Part shown: positions 45,745 through 56,505 of the stretch, piece after piece | How positions within the stretch are numbered: position 1 is the stretch's first letter | How the letters are laid out: each line of letters opens with the position of its first letter | Assembly: GCF_018070075.1 (NCBI RefSeq) | Contig: NZ_JAGPXE010000003.1 | Span: 558,001 to 622,000, forward strand | Source of the DNA: Saccharopolyspora endophytica | Lineage (GTDB): Bacteria; Actinomycetota; Actinomycetes; Mycobacteriales; Pseudonocardiaceae | Length of the DNA: 64,000 nt | Direction: 5' to 3' | Made by a program: the position numbers and the translations under genes | The notes under the pieces: model-generated | Seen by the model: the letters and a program-made list of their open reading frames with translations, nothing else | Databases searched by the model: none | Told to the model about the DNA's origin: nothing

Positions 45745-47244
45745 TCACCGACCCCAGAGCGGCCCTCGCCAGGTGGAGGTGGAGCGCAGGTCGCGTTTGA
45801 GGAGCTTGCCGCCGGGGTTGCGCGGCAGCGGCCGCTCGCTGAGGTGCAAGAACTGCGGGATCTTGAAGTCGGCCAGGTGGTCCGCGAGATGAGCCAGCAG
45901 CTGTTCGGCGTCGAAGTCGTCGTCGGCGACGATGACCGCGCCGACCTTCTCCCCCATCACGTCGTCCGGCACGCCGACGACCGCCGCCTCCACCACGCCC
46001 GGCGCGGCGGCCAGCGCGTTCTCGACCTCCACGGAGTAGACGTTCTCGCCACCCCGGTTGATCACGTCCTTGGCCCGGTCGACGATGTAGACCAACCCGG
46101 ACTCGTCGACGCGGGCGAGATCACCGGTGCGCAGCCAGCCGTCGACGAACGTCGAGGCCGTGGCCTCGGGCTTGTTCCAGTAGCCGGCGACGACGTTGGG
46201 CCCGCGGATCAGCAGTTCGCCGACGCCCGTGCCCGGGTCGGGCTCGTCCACCGCCACGTCGACCACGGGCGCGGGGAACCCGACCGAGTCGGCGTGGGCG
46301 ACAGAGTGCTCGTGCGGCAGGAACGTGGAGATCGAGGAGGTCTCGGTCAACCCGAAGCTGTTGCCCACCCGCGCCCGCGGGAACGCCGCCTTGATGCGCT
46401 CGACCAGCGCGGGCGCCATGGGAGCACCGCCGTAGGAGACGTGCTCGACCGAGGACGTGTCGAACTCCGAGAAGTCCGGTTGCTTGAGCGCGAGCGCGTA
46501 GATCGCGGGCACCGTGGTGAACAGGTTGATCCGCTCCTCGGCGATGACCCGCAGGAACCGCCGCACGTCGAAGGACGGCATCACCACGGTCGATCCGCCG
46601 TAGGAGATCTGCAGCAGCAGCTGCGTGTTGCAGCCGGTGACGTGGAACAGCGGAACGGATACGAGATTGCGCGTCCGCCAGCCGTTCTCGACGTCGATGC
46701 CCTTCACCCGGCAGACGTTCTCCACATTGGACAGGAAGTTCTCGTGGGTGGTCATCGCGCCCTTGGGGCGCCCGGTGGTGCCGCTGGTGTAGAAGATCGC
46801 CGCCACCTCGTCCCGGGCGAGGTCGTCGACGGCGAAGGGTGATCCGTCCGGCAGCGGTTCGCCGGGGTGGAAGGTGAACGCCGCGCCGGAATCGCCCAGC
46901 ACGTAGTCGACCTCGGGCTTGGCGAAGCGGGTGTTGACCGGGACCGCGATCGCTCCGGCCAGCTGGGTGCCGAAGAACCCCAGCACCCAGTCGACGCCGG
47001 CGGGCAGCAGGTTGGCGACGCGGTCGCCGCGGGAGATCCCGGCCTCGCGCAGCCCACCGGCGACCCGGGCGGCCCGGTCCCACAGCTCCCGGTAGGTCAG
47101 GCGACCGCCGCCGACCTCCACCAGCGCTTCGCGGTCGCCGAACCGCTCGACCGTGCCTCGCAGCACGTCCACCAGGGACTCGGCCAGCCCGGTGTAGTGG
47201 GCGGTGCCCCGCTCGTCGCGTTCGATGCCGGACCTGTCGAACAT
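45745..47244 (-). CDS. AMP-dependent acyl-CoA synthetase (FadD-like)
   Basis: A 499-residue ANL-superfamily ligase that activates a carboxylic acid as acyl-AMP and transfers it to CoA. The P-loop is FYTSGTTGRPKGAM, the adenine-binding motif NSFGLTETSS, the hinge WLRTGDLARVDESG, and the catalytic lysine is in PRNPGGKLLKRDL. It also has the family's DRAKDVINRGGENVYSVEVE. The substrate may be a fatty or aryl acid. It is monocistronic, with a terminator beyond the stop. It reads convergently with nothing and lies beside the cobalt transporter operon. Confidence 0.93.
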   Translation of the reverse strand: MFDRSGIERDERGTAHYTGLAESLVDVLRGTVERFGDREALVEVGGGRLTYRELWDRAARVAGGLREAGISRGDRVANLLPAGVDWVLGFFGTQLAGAIAVPVNTRFAKPEVDYVLGDSGAAFTFHPGEPLPDGSPFAVDDLARDEVAAIFYTSGTTGRPKGAMTTHENFLSNVENVCRVKGIDVENGWRTRNLVSVPLFHVTGCNTQLLLQISYGGSTVVMPSFDVRRFLRVIAEERINLFTTVPAIYALALKQPDFSEFDTSSVEHVSYGGAPMAPALVERIKAAFPRARVGNSFGLTETSSISTFLPHEHSVAHADSVGFPAPVVDVAVDEPDPGTGVGELLIRGPNVVAGYWNKPEATASTFVDGWLRTGDLARVDESGLVYIVDRAKDVINRGGENVYSVEVENALAAAPGVVEAAVVGVPDDVMGEKVGAVIVADDDFDAEQLLAHLADHLADFKIPQFLHLSERPLPRNPGGKLLKRDLRSTSTWRGPLWGR

Positions 47245-47309
47245 CGCCTGACCTCCCCGTCGCGCGGACCGTGATCACGGTCACTCGCCGGATGGCGGGG
47301 GTCAAGCCG

Positions 47310-48077
47310 TCACGGCACGCGGAACCCGAACGGAAGCTCCAGCCGGTGCGCGGCGAGCAGCTCCTCGTCGGCGAGCAGCTCGGCGGTGGACCCGTCCGCG
47401 ACCACCCTGCCGTCGTCGATGATCACGCTGCGCGGGCACAGCTGAAGCGCGTAGGGCAGGTCGTGGGTGACCATCAGCGTCGTCCCGCCCACGGCGAGCA
47501 GCACCTCCGCGAGCTCGCGGCGCGCGACCGGTTCGAGGTTCGCCGAGGGCTCGTCGAGCACCAGCAGTTCCGGGCGGCACGCCAGCACCGCGGCCAGCGC
47601 GACGCGCTTGCGCTGGCCGCCGGACAGGTGCAGCGGTGAGCGGTGGGCGTGCTCGGTCATCCCGACCGCGTCCAGCGCCTCCTGGACACGCTGCTCGAGC
47701 TCGGCGCCGCGCGCCCCGAAGTTGGCCGGTCCGAACGCGACGTCCTCCCGGACGGTCGGCATGAACAGCTGGTCGTCGGGGTCCTGGAAGACCAGGCCGA
47801 CGCGGCGGCGGATCTCCTTCAGATGCCGGGTCTCCACCGGCAGCCCGCCCACGGTGATGCTGCCCGCCGTGGGCCGCAGCACGCCGTTGAGGTGCAGGGT
47901 CAGCGTCGTCTTGCCCGCACCGTTGGGGCCGAGCACGGCGACCCGCTCCCCCGGCTCGACCCGCAGGTCGACGTGGTGCAGCGCGCGATGCCCGTCCGGG
48001 TAGGCGTGCGCCAGACCGGAGATCTCCAGCGCGGGCGCGCTCACCGCTTCGCGGACCCCGGCGGGCTGCTCGGTCAC
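47310..48077 (-). CDS. cbiO: Cobalt ECF transporter ATP-binding protein CbiO
   Basis: A 255-residue ABC ATPase. Walker A is GPNGAGKTT, the Q-loop VFQDPDDQLF is the typical ECF/CbiO variant, the signature is LSGGQRKRVA, Walker B is LLVLDEPSANL and the H-loop MVTHDLPYA. It powers metal uptake with CbiQ and CbiM. I chose GTG 48077, which overlaps the cbiQ stop as GTGA. GTG 48086, preceded by a GGGGGTG, and GTG 48044 are alternatives. Last gene of the cbiM-PDGLE-cbiQ-cbiO operon. Confidence 0.93.
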   Translation of the reverse strand: MTEQPAGVREAVSAPALEISGLAHAYPDGHRALHHVDLRVEPGERVAVLGPNGAGKTTLTLHLNGVLRPTAGSITVGGLPVETRHLKEIRRRVGLVFQDPDDQLFMPTVREDVAFGPANFGARGAELEQRVQEALDAVGMTEHAHRSPLHLSGGQRKRVALAAVLACRPELLVLDEPSANLEPVARRELAEVLLAVGGTTLMVTHDLPYALQLCPRSVIIDDGRVVADGSTAELLADEELLAAHRLELPFGFRVP

Positions 48078-48841
48078 GCGGTCCACAACGACACCCCCAG
48101 TACGACGGCCGCTGCGGCGGGCGCGGCCAAGCCCGTGCTCCAGGTCTTCCACGAGGTGCGGCGAGCCGGTTCCAACTCGGGCATCTCGCCTTCCCAACCG
48201 CGCGAGAGCATCGCCAGGTGCACGCGCTCGCCGCGCTCGTAGGAGCGGATGAACAGGCTGCCGACGCCGCGCGCGGTCGCCCCGACCTGCCACAGGAACC
48301 TCGGGTCGTGACCCCGGGAGATCCGCGCGATCCGCATCCGGCCGGCTTCGGCGACGATCACCTCGGCGTAGCGCAGCATCAGGGTGATGATGGTGATCAC
48401 CAGCTTCGGCGCGCGCAGCCGCTGCAGGCCGAGCACGATCTCGCGCGGCGCGGTGGTGGCCGCCAGCAGCAGCGAGGTCCCGAGGCCGAGCGTGCCCTTG
48501 GCCATGATGTTGAACCCGGCCAGCAGTCCTTCGGTGGACAGCGCGACACCCGCGACCTCGGTGCTCGGGCCGCCCGCGGTGAACGGCAGCAGGAGCGCCA
48601 GCACCACGAACGGCACCTCGATCAGCAGCCGCGCGGCCAGCCAGCGCGGCGGGATGCGCGCGATCGCGGCCAGCGCGGCGAGCAGCACCGCGTAGCCGCC
48701 GAAGGCCCAGAAGATCTCGCGCGGCGTGGCCACCACGCACAGCACCAGCAGGAACGCGGCGGTGATCTTCACCTGCGGGTCGAGCCGGTGCACCGCCGTG
48801 TCGCCGGGCAGGTGCAGGGCGTCGGCGTGCCCGGTGCCCAC
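48074..48841 (-). CDS. cbiQ: Cobalt ECF transporter T-component CbiQ
   Basis: A 255-residue membrane protein linking the ATPase to the substrate-specific subunit. Five or so helices are followed by the coupling-helix region with the ARG-type motifs seen as EAGRMRIARISRG and MLSRGWEGEMP. The N-terminal HRLDPQVKI is characteristic of CbiQ. The GTG start immediately follows the TAG of the PDGLE gene, and the 3' end overlaps cbiO by four bases. Confidence 0.93.
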   Translation of the reverse strand: MGTGHADALHLPGDTAVHRLDPQVKITAAFLLVLCVVATPREIFWAFGGYAVLLAALAAIARIPPRWLAARLLIEVPFVVLALLLPFTAGGPSTEVAGVALSTEGLLAGFNIMAKGTLGLGTSLLLAATTAPREIVLGLQRLRAPKLVITIITLMLRYAEVIVAEAGRMRIARISRGHDPRFLWQVGATARGVGSLFIRSYERGERVHLAMLSRGWEGEMPELEPARRTSWKTWSTGLAAPAAAAVVLGVSLWTA

Positions 48842-49177
48842 CTACCGCTCCTCTGAACCGGAGCGGCGACGCAGTCCCCAGAACAGCCCGCCCGCCGCGA
48901 GGAGGGTGACCACCGCGCCGAGGACCCCGGCGACACCGGTGAATCTCTCGTCACCGCCGACGGCGTAGTCCGCCAGCGGGCCGTCGGACAAGGCGTGGTC
49001 GCCTGCGTGCTGGGCGATGCAGTTGCCCTCCAGCGACTCGCCGCGCTCGGTCTGCACGACCGAGCAGCCCTGCTGGGTGACGGCGTCGAGACCGTCCGGA
49101 TCGGAGTCGGCGAAGTAGGCGACTCCACCGGCGACGGCGAGCACGACCAAGGCGAAGATCAGCAGAAAGCGCTTCAT
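48842..49177 (-). CDS. PDGLE-domain protein (CbiN-like accessory)
   Basis: A 111-residue protein with one helix at each end (residues about 3-22 and 82-103) and an outer loop that includes SDPDGLDAV, the PDGLE motif (here PDGLD). Such proteins replace or resemble CbiN in Co/Ni ECF transporters and help load metal into CbiM. ATG 49177 overlaps the cbiM stop (ATGA). Two cysteines in the outer loop (GCSVVQ, GNCIAQ) could form a disulphide. Confidence 0.88.
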   Translation of the reverse strand: MKRFLLIFALVVLAVAGGVAYFADSDPDGLDAVTQQGCSVVQTERGESLEGNCIAQHAGDHALSDGPLADYAVGGDERFTGVAGVLGAVVTLLAAGGLFWGLRRRSGSEER

Positions 49178-49863
49178 CGGGCGACCTCCTCGCGCCGGGC
49201 ACCGCGCAACAGGTGGACCAGGTCCGGCCGGGCCGAGGCGACGGCGCCGACCGTGGCGGCGGTGATCAGGCCCTCGCCGAGCCCGATCAGGCAGTGCACG
49301 CCGATCATCGCCACCGACACCGTGGCCAGGCCGAACCCGGCGGCGCCACCGATGGCGTACTCGAGCAGGAACCCGCAGGAGGCGAGCACGGTGTTGACCC
49401 ATCCCGCGATGAACGCGGTGGCCAGCAGGCCGGCGCGGCTGCGGGTGGCCGGCTTCCGCAGCGCCAGCGCCACCAGGTAGCCGACGGCGGTGCCGATCAG
49501 CGCCATGTTCGTGATGTTCGCGCCGAGCATCGTCAGGCCGCCGTCGGCGAACAGCAGCGACTGCACGACCAGCACGATCGCCACGCACAGCGCCCCGACC
49601 CACGGGCCCGCCAGGATCGCGGCCAGCGCACCGCCGAGCAGGTGCCCGCTCACACCGGGCAGCACCGGAAAGTTGATCATCTGCGCGGCGAAGACGAACG
49701 CCGCGACCAGACCCGCCATCGGGGCCGTGCGGTCGTCCAGATCGGCCCTCGCGCGCACCAGCGCCACCGCCAGGCCGGCTATCGCCACGACGGCGAACAG
49801 GACCGCCGTGCGGGCGTCGAGCAGCCCGTCGCTCATGTGCATGGCGAGCGTCGTGGTCGGCAC
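49174..49863 (-). CDS. cbiM: Cobalt ECF transporter substrate-specific subunit CbiM
   Basis: The metal-binding membrane subunit, about 229 residues with six to seven helices. MHMSDGLLDARTA, FAAQMINFPVLPGVSGHLLGG and GANITNMALIGTAVG are the CbiM/NikM motifs, including the His in SGHLLGG. Two starts compete: GTG 49863, six bases after AGGAGAGGAAG, and ATG 49842, which would place the conserved His at position 2, where the family uses the N-terminus to bind metal. It heads a four-gene operon. I see no cobalamin riboswitch upstream, only a hairpin at about 49884-49912. Confidence 0.91.
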   Translation of the reverse strand: MPTTTLAMHMSDGLLDARTAVLFAVVAIAGLAVALVRARADLDDRTAPMAGLVAAFVFAAQMINFPVLPGVSGHLLGGALAAILAGPWVGALCVAIVLVVQSLLFADGGLTMLGANITNMALIGTAVGYLVALALRKPATRSRAGLLATAFIAGWVNTVLASCGFLLEYAIGGAAGFGLATVSVAMIGVHCLIGLGEGLITAATVGAVASARPDLVHLLRGARREEVAR

Positions 49864-49986
49864 TGGACTTCCTCTCCTGCGAGCCGGTGCTCCCGGGTGG
49901 AGCAACCGCCGGTCAAGGGTAGTTGCCGATCACCCGCTATCACCAGGTCCTGGCAAGAGGTGCTCGTCGCAATCAGGCCCGAAAAA

Positions 49987-50023
49987 AGCCGTCGACCCGG
50001 GTGCAACACCCGGGTCGACGGCT
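49987..50023 (-). terminator. Rho-independent terminator after the HesB-like gene
   Basis: A perfect 17-base-pair stem with a 3-base loop (CAA), followed on the minus strand by TTTTTTC. It is the clearest intrinsic terminator in the window, 108 bases beyond the HesB-like stop. Confidence 0.92.
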
Positions 50024-50130
50024 CAAGAGCCCGCTCTGAGGTTGTGCGAGCGGCGAAGCCGCGAGGCGTGAAGACCGCCCTCGCAACCCGCACCGCCAAT
50101 CAACCGGCCACGCGGAATCACCTGCAGAGG

Positions 50131-50400
50131 TCAGTCCCGCACGGCCAGTGCGAGTTCGCCGTTGCTGTCCTTCTCGGCGTCCAGGGTCTTGTCACCCAGG
50201 AGCTCCGAGACCTCCTTCTCCAGGAAGATCCGGACGCCGTTCTCCTCGATCACCTCGTCGCCCTCCTGGGGTTCCTCGGCGATCGACGCCTGCAGCCCCT
50301 GTCCGGCCGGCGCGATGCGCAAGCCCGAGCTGGCCGGAGAGTCGCCGCCGACGAGGACGAGCTTGATGACCTCAACGGCGCTCTCACTGATGGTGAGCAT
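50131..50400 (-). CDS. HesB/IscA-like protein lacking cysteines
   Basis: An 89-residue protein with the HesB/IscA (Fe-S biogenesis) fold pattern: MLTISESAVEVIKLV, then GLRIAPAG and VRIFLEKEVSELLGD. A-type carriers use three conserved cysteines to bind a cluster, but this protein has none at all. Cysteine-free versions are known as HesB-like proteins in actinobacteria. Their role is undefined, and cluster carriage by cysteine is ruled out. The ATG at 50400 follows GAGAGGAG. It is monocistronic, with a strong terminator. Confidence 0.82.
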   Translation of the reverse strand: MLTISESAVEVIKLVLVGGDSPASSGLRIAPAGQGLQASIAEEPQEGDEVIEENGVRIFLEKEVSELLGDKTLDAEKDSNGELALAVRD

Positions 50401-50484
50401 GGTGCTCAACTCCTCTCGGAGCCGGTCGGTTGAAGGGGCCACCGTGTCATCGTCGCGACCGGACGCGCAAACCGACCCGCCGAC

Positions 50485-53373
<2,889 letters not shown>

Positions 53374-53440
53374 CGCCAAAACCTCACTCATCGCGGCGAA
53401 CAAAGGGCGGCAGCGGATGCTGCTCTCCCCCTCTGTCCCC

Positions 53441-53632
53441 GTTCGCGGAGCGAACGCCTGAGAGCTTCACCCGGCGGACCGGGCTTGCACCGTCGGCGGG
53501 GCCCACTCATCAGGTGTGCCCGCTTTCCAGAGGTATCTCGCCCGTGCGGTCCAGGTGGCCTGAGAGGTTGTCGGGGAGAGTTGCTCCTTCGGCGCCTGCC
53601 CTGGCAGGACCAGGACCGGACTCTCCCGCACG
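53441..53632 (-). ncRNA. Tandem glycine riboswitch upstream of gcvP
   Basis: Read on the minus strand, aptamer 1 starts at GGGAGAGTCC (near 53628), contains GCGCCGAAGGAGCAA (about 53581-53595) and closes at CCTCTCAGGCCACC (about 53555-53568). A linker with GAGATACCTCTGGAAAGCG leads to aptamer 2, which contains GCCGACGGTGCAAGCC and closes at AAGCTCTCAGGC near 53457. These are the conserved glycine aptamer cores. A CGTTCG/CGAACG hairpin (about 53440-53456) follows and may be part of the expression platform. Glycine binding should switch on gcvP. Confidence 0.9.
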
Positions 53633-53721
53633 GGGTCGGCGATGGCGCTCAGAGTACCCGATCAACGCGGTTTATCAGACCATCAATGTCGGCTACCGCA
53701 CACATGGACGATGCCGATCGT

Positions 53722-54294
53722 TCAGCCGGTCTCCGCCTGGCGGTCGCGACGGCGGGCCGCGAGCTCGTCGTTGATCGCCGACTCGATGTTCTCGCCACCG
53801 TCGGCCCGCTCGGCCGGGAACTCGTGGATGGTCCCGCTGATCTCGCGCATCGCACCGCTGACGGCGATGCCGAACACTCCCTGGCCGCCCTGCAGCAGAT
53901 CGACCACCTCCTCCGCGGAGGTGCACTCGTAGACCGTGGTGCCGTCGCTGAACAGCGTCAGCTTCGCCAGGTCCTGAACGCCGCGCTTGCGCAGGTGCTC
54001 CACCGCGACCCGGATGTTGTGCAGCGACACCCCGGTGTCCAGCAGGCGCTTGACGACCTTGAGCACCAGGATGTCCTTGAACGAGTACAACCGCTGCGAG
54101 CCCGACCCGGCTGCGCCGCGGATGGACGGCCCGACCAGCTTGGTGCGAGCCCAGTAGTCGAGCTGCCGGTAGGTGATGCCCGCGATCTGGCAGGCCGCCG
54201 GCCCGCGGTAACCGACCAGCTCGTCCGGGGCAGAGGCGTCGGGGAACAGCTCACCCTGCTCCGCAGCATCCGAGGTCGCTGCTTCCTCCACCAC
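53722..54294 (-). CDS. MerR-family regulator (Rv1830-type)
   Basis: A 190-residue MerR-type regulator. The winged helix is VAGITYRQLDYWART-like (here AGITYRQLDYWARTKLVGPS), followed by GSGSQRLYSFKDILVLKVV. The C-terminal half, TLFSDGTTVYECTSAEEV and GGQGVFGIAVSGAM, is highly characteristic of the mycobacterial Rv1830 group. There too it lies between the DUF151 nuclease and gcvB. It is not the FtsR/Rv1828 type, which has a different N-terminus. Target unknown. Confidence 0.92.
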   Translation of the reverse strand: MVEEAATSDAAEQGELFPDASAPDELVGYRGPAACQIAGITYRQLDYWARTKLVGPSIRGAAGSGSQRLYSFKDILVLKVVKRLLDTGVSLHNIRVAVEHLRKRGVQDLAKLTLFSDGTTVYECTSAEEVVDLLQGGQGVFGIAVSGAMREISGTIHEFPAERADGGENIESAINDELAARRRDRQAETG

Positions 54295-54492
54295 GCCTGC
54301 CTCCCCTCGTCCGGCCCGAAGCCGACGACGACGATCACCAGCGCCCGGACCGTTTGCGGTCCAGGGCCGCGAAGCCGTACACCGGCTGAATCACACCGGG
54401 GCAATTCGCGTAAGTCCGACGGTATGCCCGCTCAGCAGGCGGGTCAACGCGACGCGCGGGCCGCGCGCGCTCTCGTTCGCCGGAGCAAGAAC

Positions 54493-54528
54493 CCGGCCCC
54501 CGGGCTGCTGCTGCAACCCGGGGGCCGG
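54493..54528 (-). terminator. Terminator hairpin after the DUF151 gene
   Basis: CCGGCCCCCGGG (54493-54504) pairs exactly with CCCGGGGGCCGG (54517-54528) around a 12-base loop, 33 bases past the stop on the minus strand. Confidence 0.7.
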
Positions 54529-54561
54529 TGTGGTCTGTTCGGACTAGATCAGCGCCGGTCC

Positions 54562-55038
54562 TCAGGTGTCGGCACCGCGGAAGTCCTCCGGGGAGACGGA
54601 GTCGAGGAACTCGCGGAACTTCTCGACCTCATCCTCCTGCTCGTCCGGAATGATCAACCCGGCCTCGTCGAGCACCGACTCGTCGGCGTGGATCGGAACT
54701 CCGATGCGCAGCGCCAGCGCCACCGAGTCGCTCGGCCGCGCGGACACCCGCACATCACCGTCGAACACCAGCTCCGCGAAGAAGGTGCCCTCCTGCAGGT
54801 CGGTGATCCGCACCTGCTCCAGATCGCGTCCCAGGGCTCCGATGACGTCCTTGAGCAGGTCGTGCGTGAGCGGCCGCTGGGGCCGCACGCCCTGCTGCTC
54901 CAGGGCGATGGCCGTCGCTTCGACCGACCCGATCCAGATCGGCAGGTAGCGCTCGCCCTGAGCCTCGCGCAACAGCAGGATCGGCTGGTTGGCTGGTAGT
55001 TCAACTCGCACGCCGACGACGCGCATCTCGCTGCTCAT
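54562..55038 (-). CDS. DUF151 bifunctional nuclease-family protein
   Basis: A 158-residue protein of the DUF151/BFN family, ortholog of mycobacterial Rv1829. It opens with MSSEMRVVGVRVELP; LREAQGERYLPIWIGSVEA and RPSDSVALALRIGVPI are the family motifs. Plant relatives were reported as bifunctional nucleases, while the bacterial role is unclear. ATG 55038 lies ten bases after GGAGG; a GTG at 55044 is only four bases away. It lies between GarA and the MerR gene. Confidence 0.9.
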   Translation of the reverse strand: MSSEMRVVGVRVELPANQPILLLREAQGERYLPIWIGSVEATAIALEQQGVRPQRPLTHDLLKDVIGALGRDLEQVRITDLQEGTFFAELVFDGDVRVSARPSDSVALALRIGVPIHADESVLDEAGLIIPDEQEDEVEKFREFLDSVSPEDFRGADT

Positions 55039-55305
55039 CGTCACATCGCCTCCTCCAGCGCGCCGAAGCGTGACATCCCCGTCGAGGGTCCCGCACCGAC
55101 GCCTCCGACGCTACCCGCGATACGGCGGACACGCCCTTCCATCGGTGGTCCCGGCGGACCACCACCGTCGCGGTCGTTGTTGTCGGGGCCCACGGCCCGG
55201 ACCGCTGGCGAGCTCGTCGTTGAGCAATACCCAGCACGATACACCGCGCAGAGCCCGGTCGAAGCCGCCGGAAATACCCTGCTGCGCTGTGAAAACCGCT
55301 CGTGG

Positions 55306-55324
55306 CGCCGGGAAATTCCCGGCG
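55306..55324. repeat. 19-base palindrome upstream of the DUF151 gene
   Basis: CGCCGGGAA-A-TTCCCGGCG, perfect arms of nine around one base, in the 395-base gap between garA and the DUF151 gene. It could be an operator or a hairpin. Apart from this and the terminator at 55368-55407 the gap holds nothing I recognise. Confidence 0.5.
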
Positions 55325-55367
55325 AAGGGGACGACATCCGCGCGCGGGCGGCGCAGCTGCCTCATGC

Positions 55368-55407
55368 GTCAGCGGGGCGACGCCTCGTGTGGCGTCGCCC
55401 CGCTGAC
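55368..55407 (-). terminator. Terminator hairpin after garA
   Basis: GTCAGCGGGGCGACGCC and its exact complement form a 17-base-pair stem with a 6-base loop, 27 bases after the garA stop on the minus strand. Confidence 0.8.
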
Positions 55408-55433
55408 GGGTTGAAAAGCCCTGTTCGACGGCC

Positions 55434-55901
55434 TCAGCGGCCGCCCTGGCCCCCATCGATCGGCCCGGTCAGGAACACCAGGCGGAACTTACCGATCTGG
55501 ACCTCGTCGCCGTTGGCGAGCACCGAGGTGTCCACCGGCTCCCGGTTCACGTAGGTGCCGTTGAGGCTGCCCACGTCGACCACCACGAAGTCGTTGCCCT
55601 CGCGGCGGAACTCGGCGTGCCGCCGGGAAACCGTCACGTCATCGAGGAAGATGTCGCTGTCCGGGTGCCGGCCGGCGCTGGTGGTCTCCCGGTCCAGCAG
55701 GAACCGCGAACCCGCGTTGGGGCCGCGCTTGACCACCAGCAGGGCGGAACCCGCCGGCAGCGCATCGACCCCGGACGCGGGGGCAGGTTCCGGGGCCGCG
55801 CTCTCGGTGCTTTCCGGCTCCGAGAGGAAGGGCCTGAAGACCGAGGTGGTCTCCGGTGACTGCTCCGGCGGAACGTCGCCGAAGCCGCTGTTTTGGCTCA
55901 C
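55434..55901 (-). CDS. garA: FHA-domain regulator GarA
   Basis: A 155-residue ortholog of mycobacterial GarA / corynebacterial OdhI. The N-terminal tail carries the kinase target SPETTSVF (Thr18, Thr19), phosphorylated by PknB or PknG in relatives. The C-terminal FHA domain contains SAGRHPDSDIFLDDVTVSRRHAEF and VGSLNGTYVNRE. Unphosphorylated GarA inhibits 2-oxoglutarate dehydrogenase and glutamate dehydrogenase, linking kinase signalling to nitrogen and TCA metabolism. It sits between gcvH and the DUF151/MerR genes as in mycobacteria. Confidence 0.94.
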   Translation of the reverse strand: MSQNSGFGDVPPEQSPETTSVFRPFLSEPESTESAAPEPAPASGVDALPAGSALLVVKRGPNAGSRFLLDRETTSAGRHPDSDIFLDDVTVSRRHAEFRREGNDFVVVDVGSLNGTYVNREPVDTSVLANGDEVQIGKFRLVFLTGPIDGGQGGR

Positions 55902-56019
55902 CTGAGCTCTCCTCTACGCGGATAGATCGTGCCAAGTATGCGCCCAACGTACCGTGCCTGGACAGCCTCGGAACGAGCGACTCCCGTCATCATCCCACGG
56001 ATGCCTCCGGGCAGGACGA

Positions 56020-56403
56020 TCATGCCTGGTCGATCAGCTTCTGGTAACCCTCGGCGTCGAGCAGACCGGACAGCTGCTCCGGGTCGGCCAGCCGGATCTC
56101 CACCATCCAGCCCTCGCCCGCGGCGTCCGAGTTGACCAGCTCCGGCTGGTCCTCCAGCGCGGAGTTGCCGGCGGTGATCTCACCGGTCACCGGGGCGTAG
56201 ATGTCGGAGACGCTCTTGGTCGACTCCACCTCGCCCATCGAGTCCCCGGCGGCGACCTGCTGCCCCACCTCGGGGAGCTGGACGAACACCACGTCGCCGA
56301 GCTGCTGCTGGGCGTAGTCGGTGATGCCGATGCGCACGGTGTCCTCGCTGACGCGCTGGACCCATTCGTGCTCTTCGGTGTACTTGATCTCCGGGGCCGC
56401 CAC
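56020..56403 (-). CDS. gcvH: Glycine cleavage system H protein GcvH
   Basis: A 127-residue lipoyl carrier that shuttles the aminomethyl group between GcvP and GcvT. The lipoylated residue is Lys63 in VESTKSVSDIYAP. YTEEHEWV near the start and GWMVEIRLADP near the end complete the family pattern. The GTG start at 56403 follows AAAGGCGGG. It is near gcvP but separated from it by garA, DUF151 and MerR genes, an arrangement shared with mycobacteria. Confidence 0.95.
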   Translation of the reverse strand: MAAPEIKYTEEHEWVQRVSEDTVRIGITDYAQQQLGDVVFVQLPEVGQQVAAGDSMGEVESTKSVSDIYAPVTGEITAGNSALEDQPELVNSDAAGEGWMVEIRLADPEQLSGLLDAEGYQKLIDQA

Positions 56404-56505
56404 GATGGTCCCGCCTTTCATCCGCTGTTGCAACGTGCCGAGTGATCGGCGCGGCGAGCGTATTCACCGGCCACCGCGGGCCGCAAGGCGACGCGCAGCC
56501 GCCGA

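Noticed and set aside
49864-49985. A cobalamin riboswitch upstream of cbiM
   Set aside because: CCAGGACCTGG loosely recalls the B12 box, but the space to the upstream terminator is only about 120 bases and no other conserved core is present.
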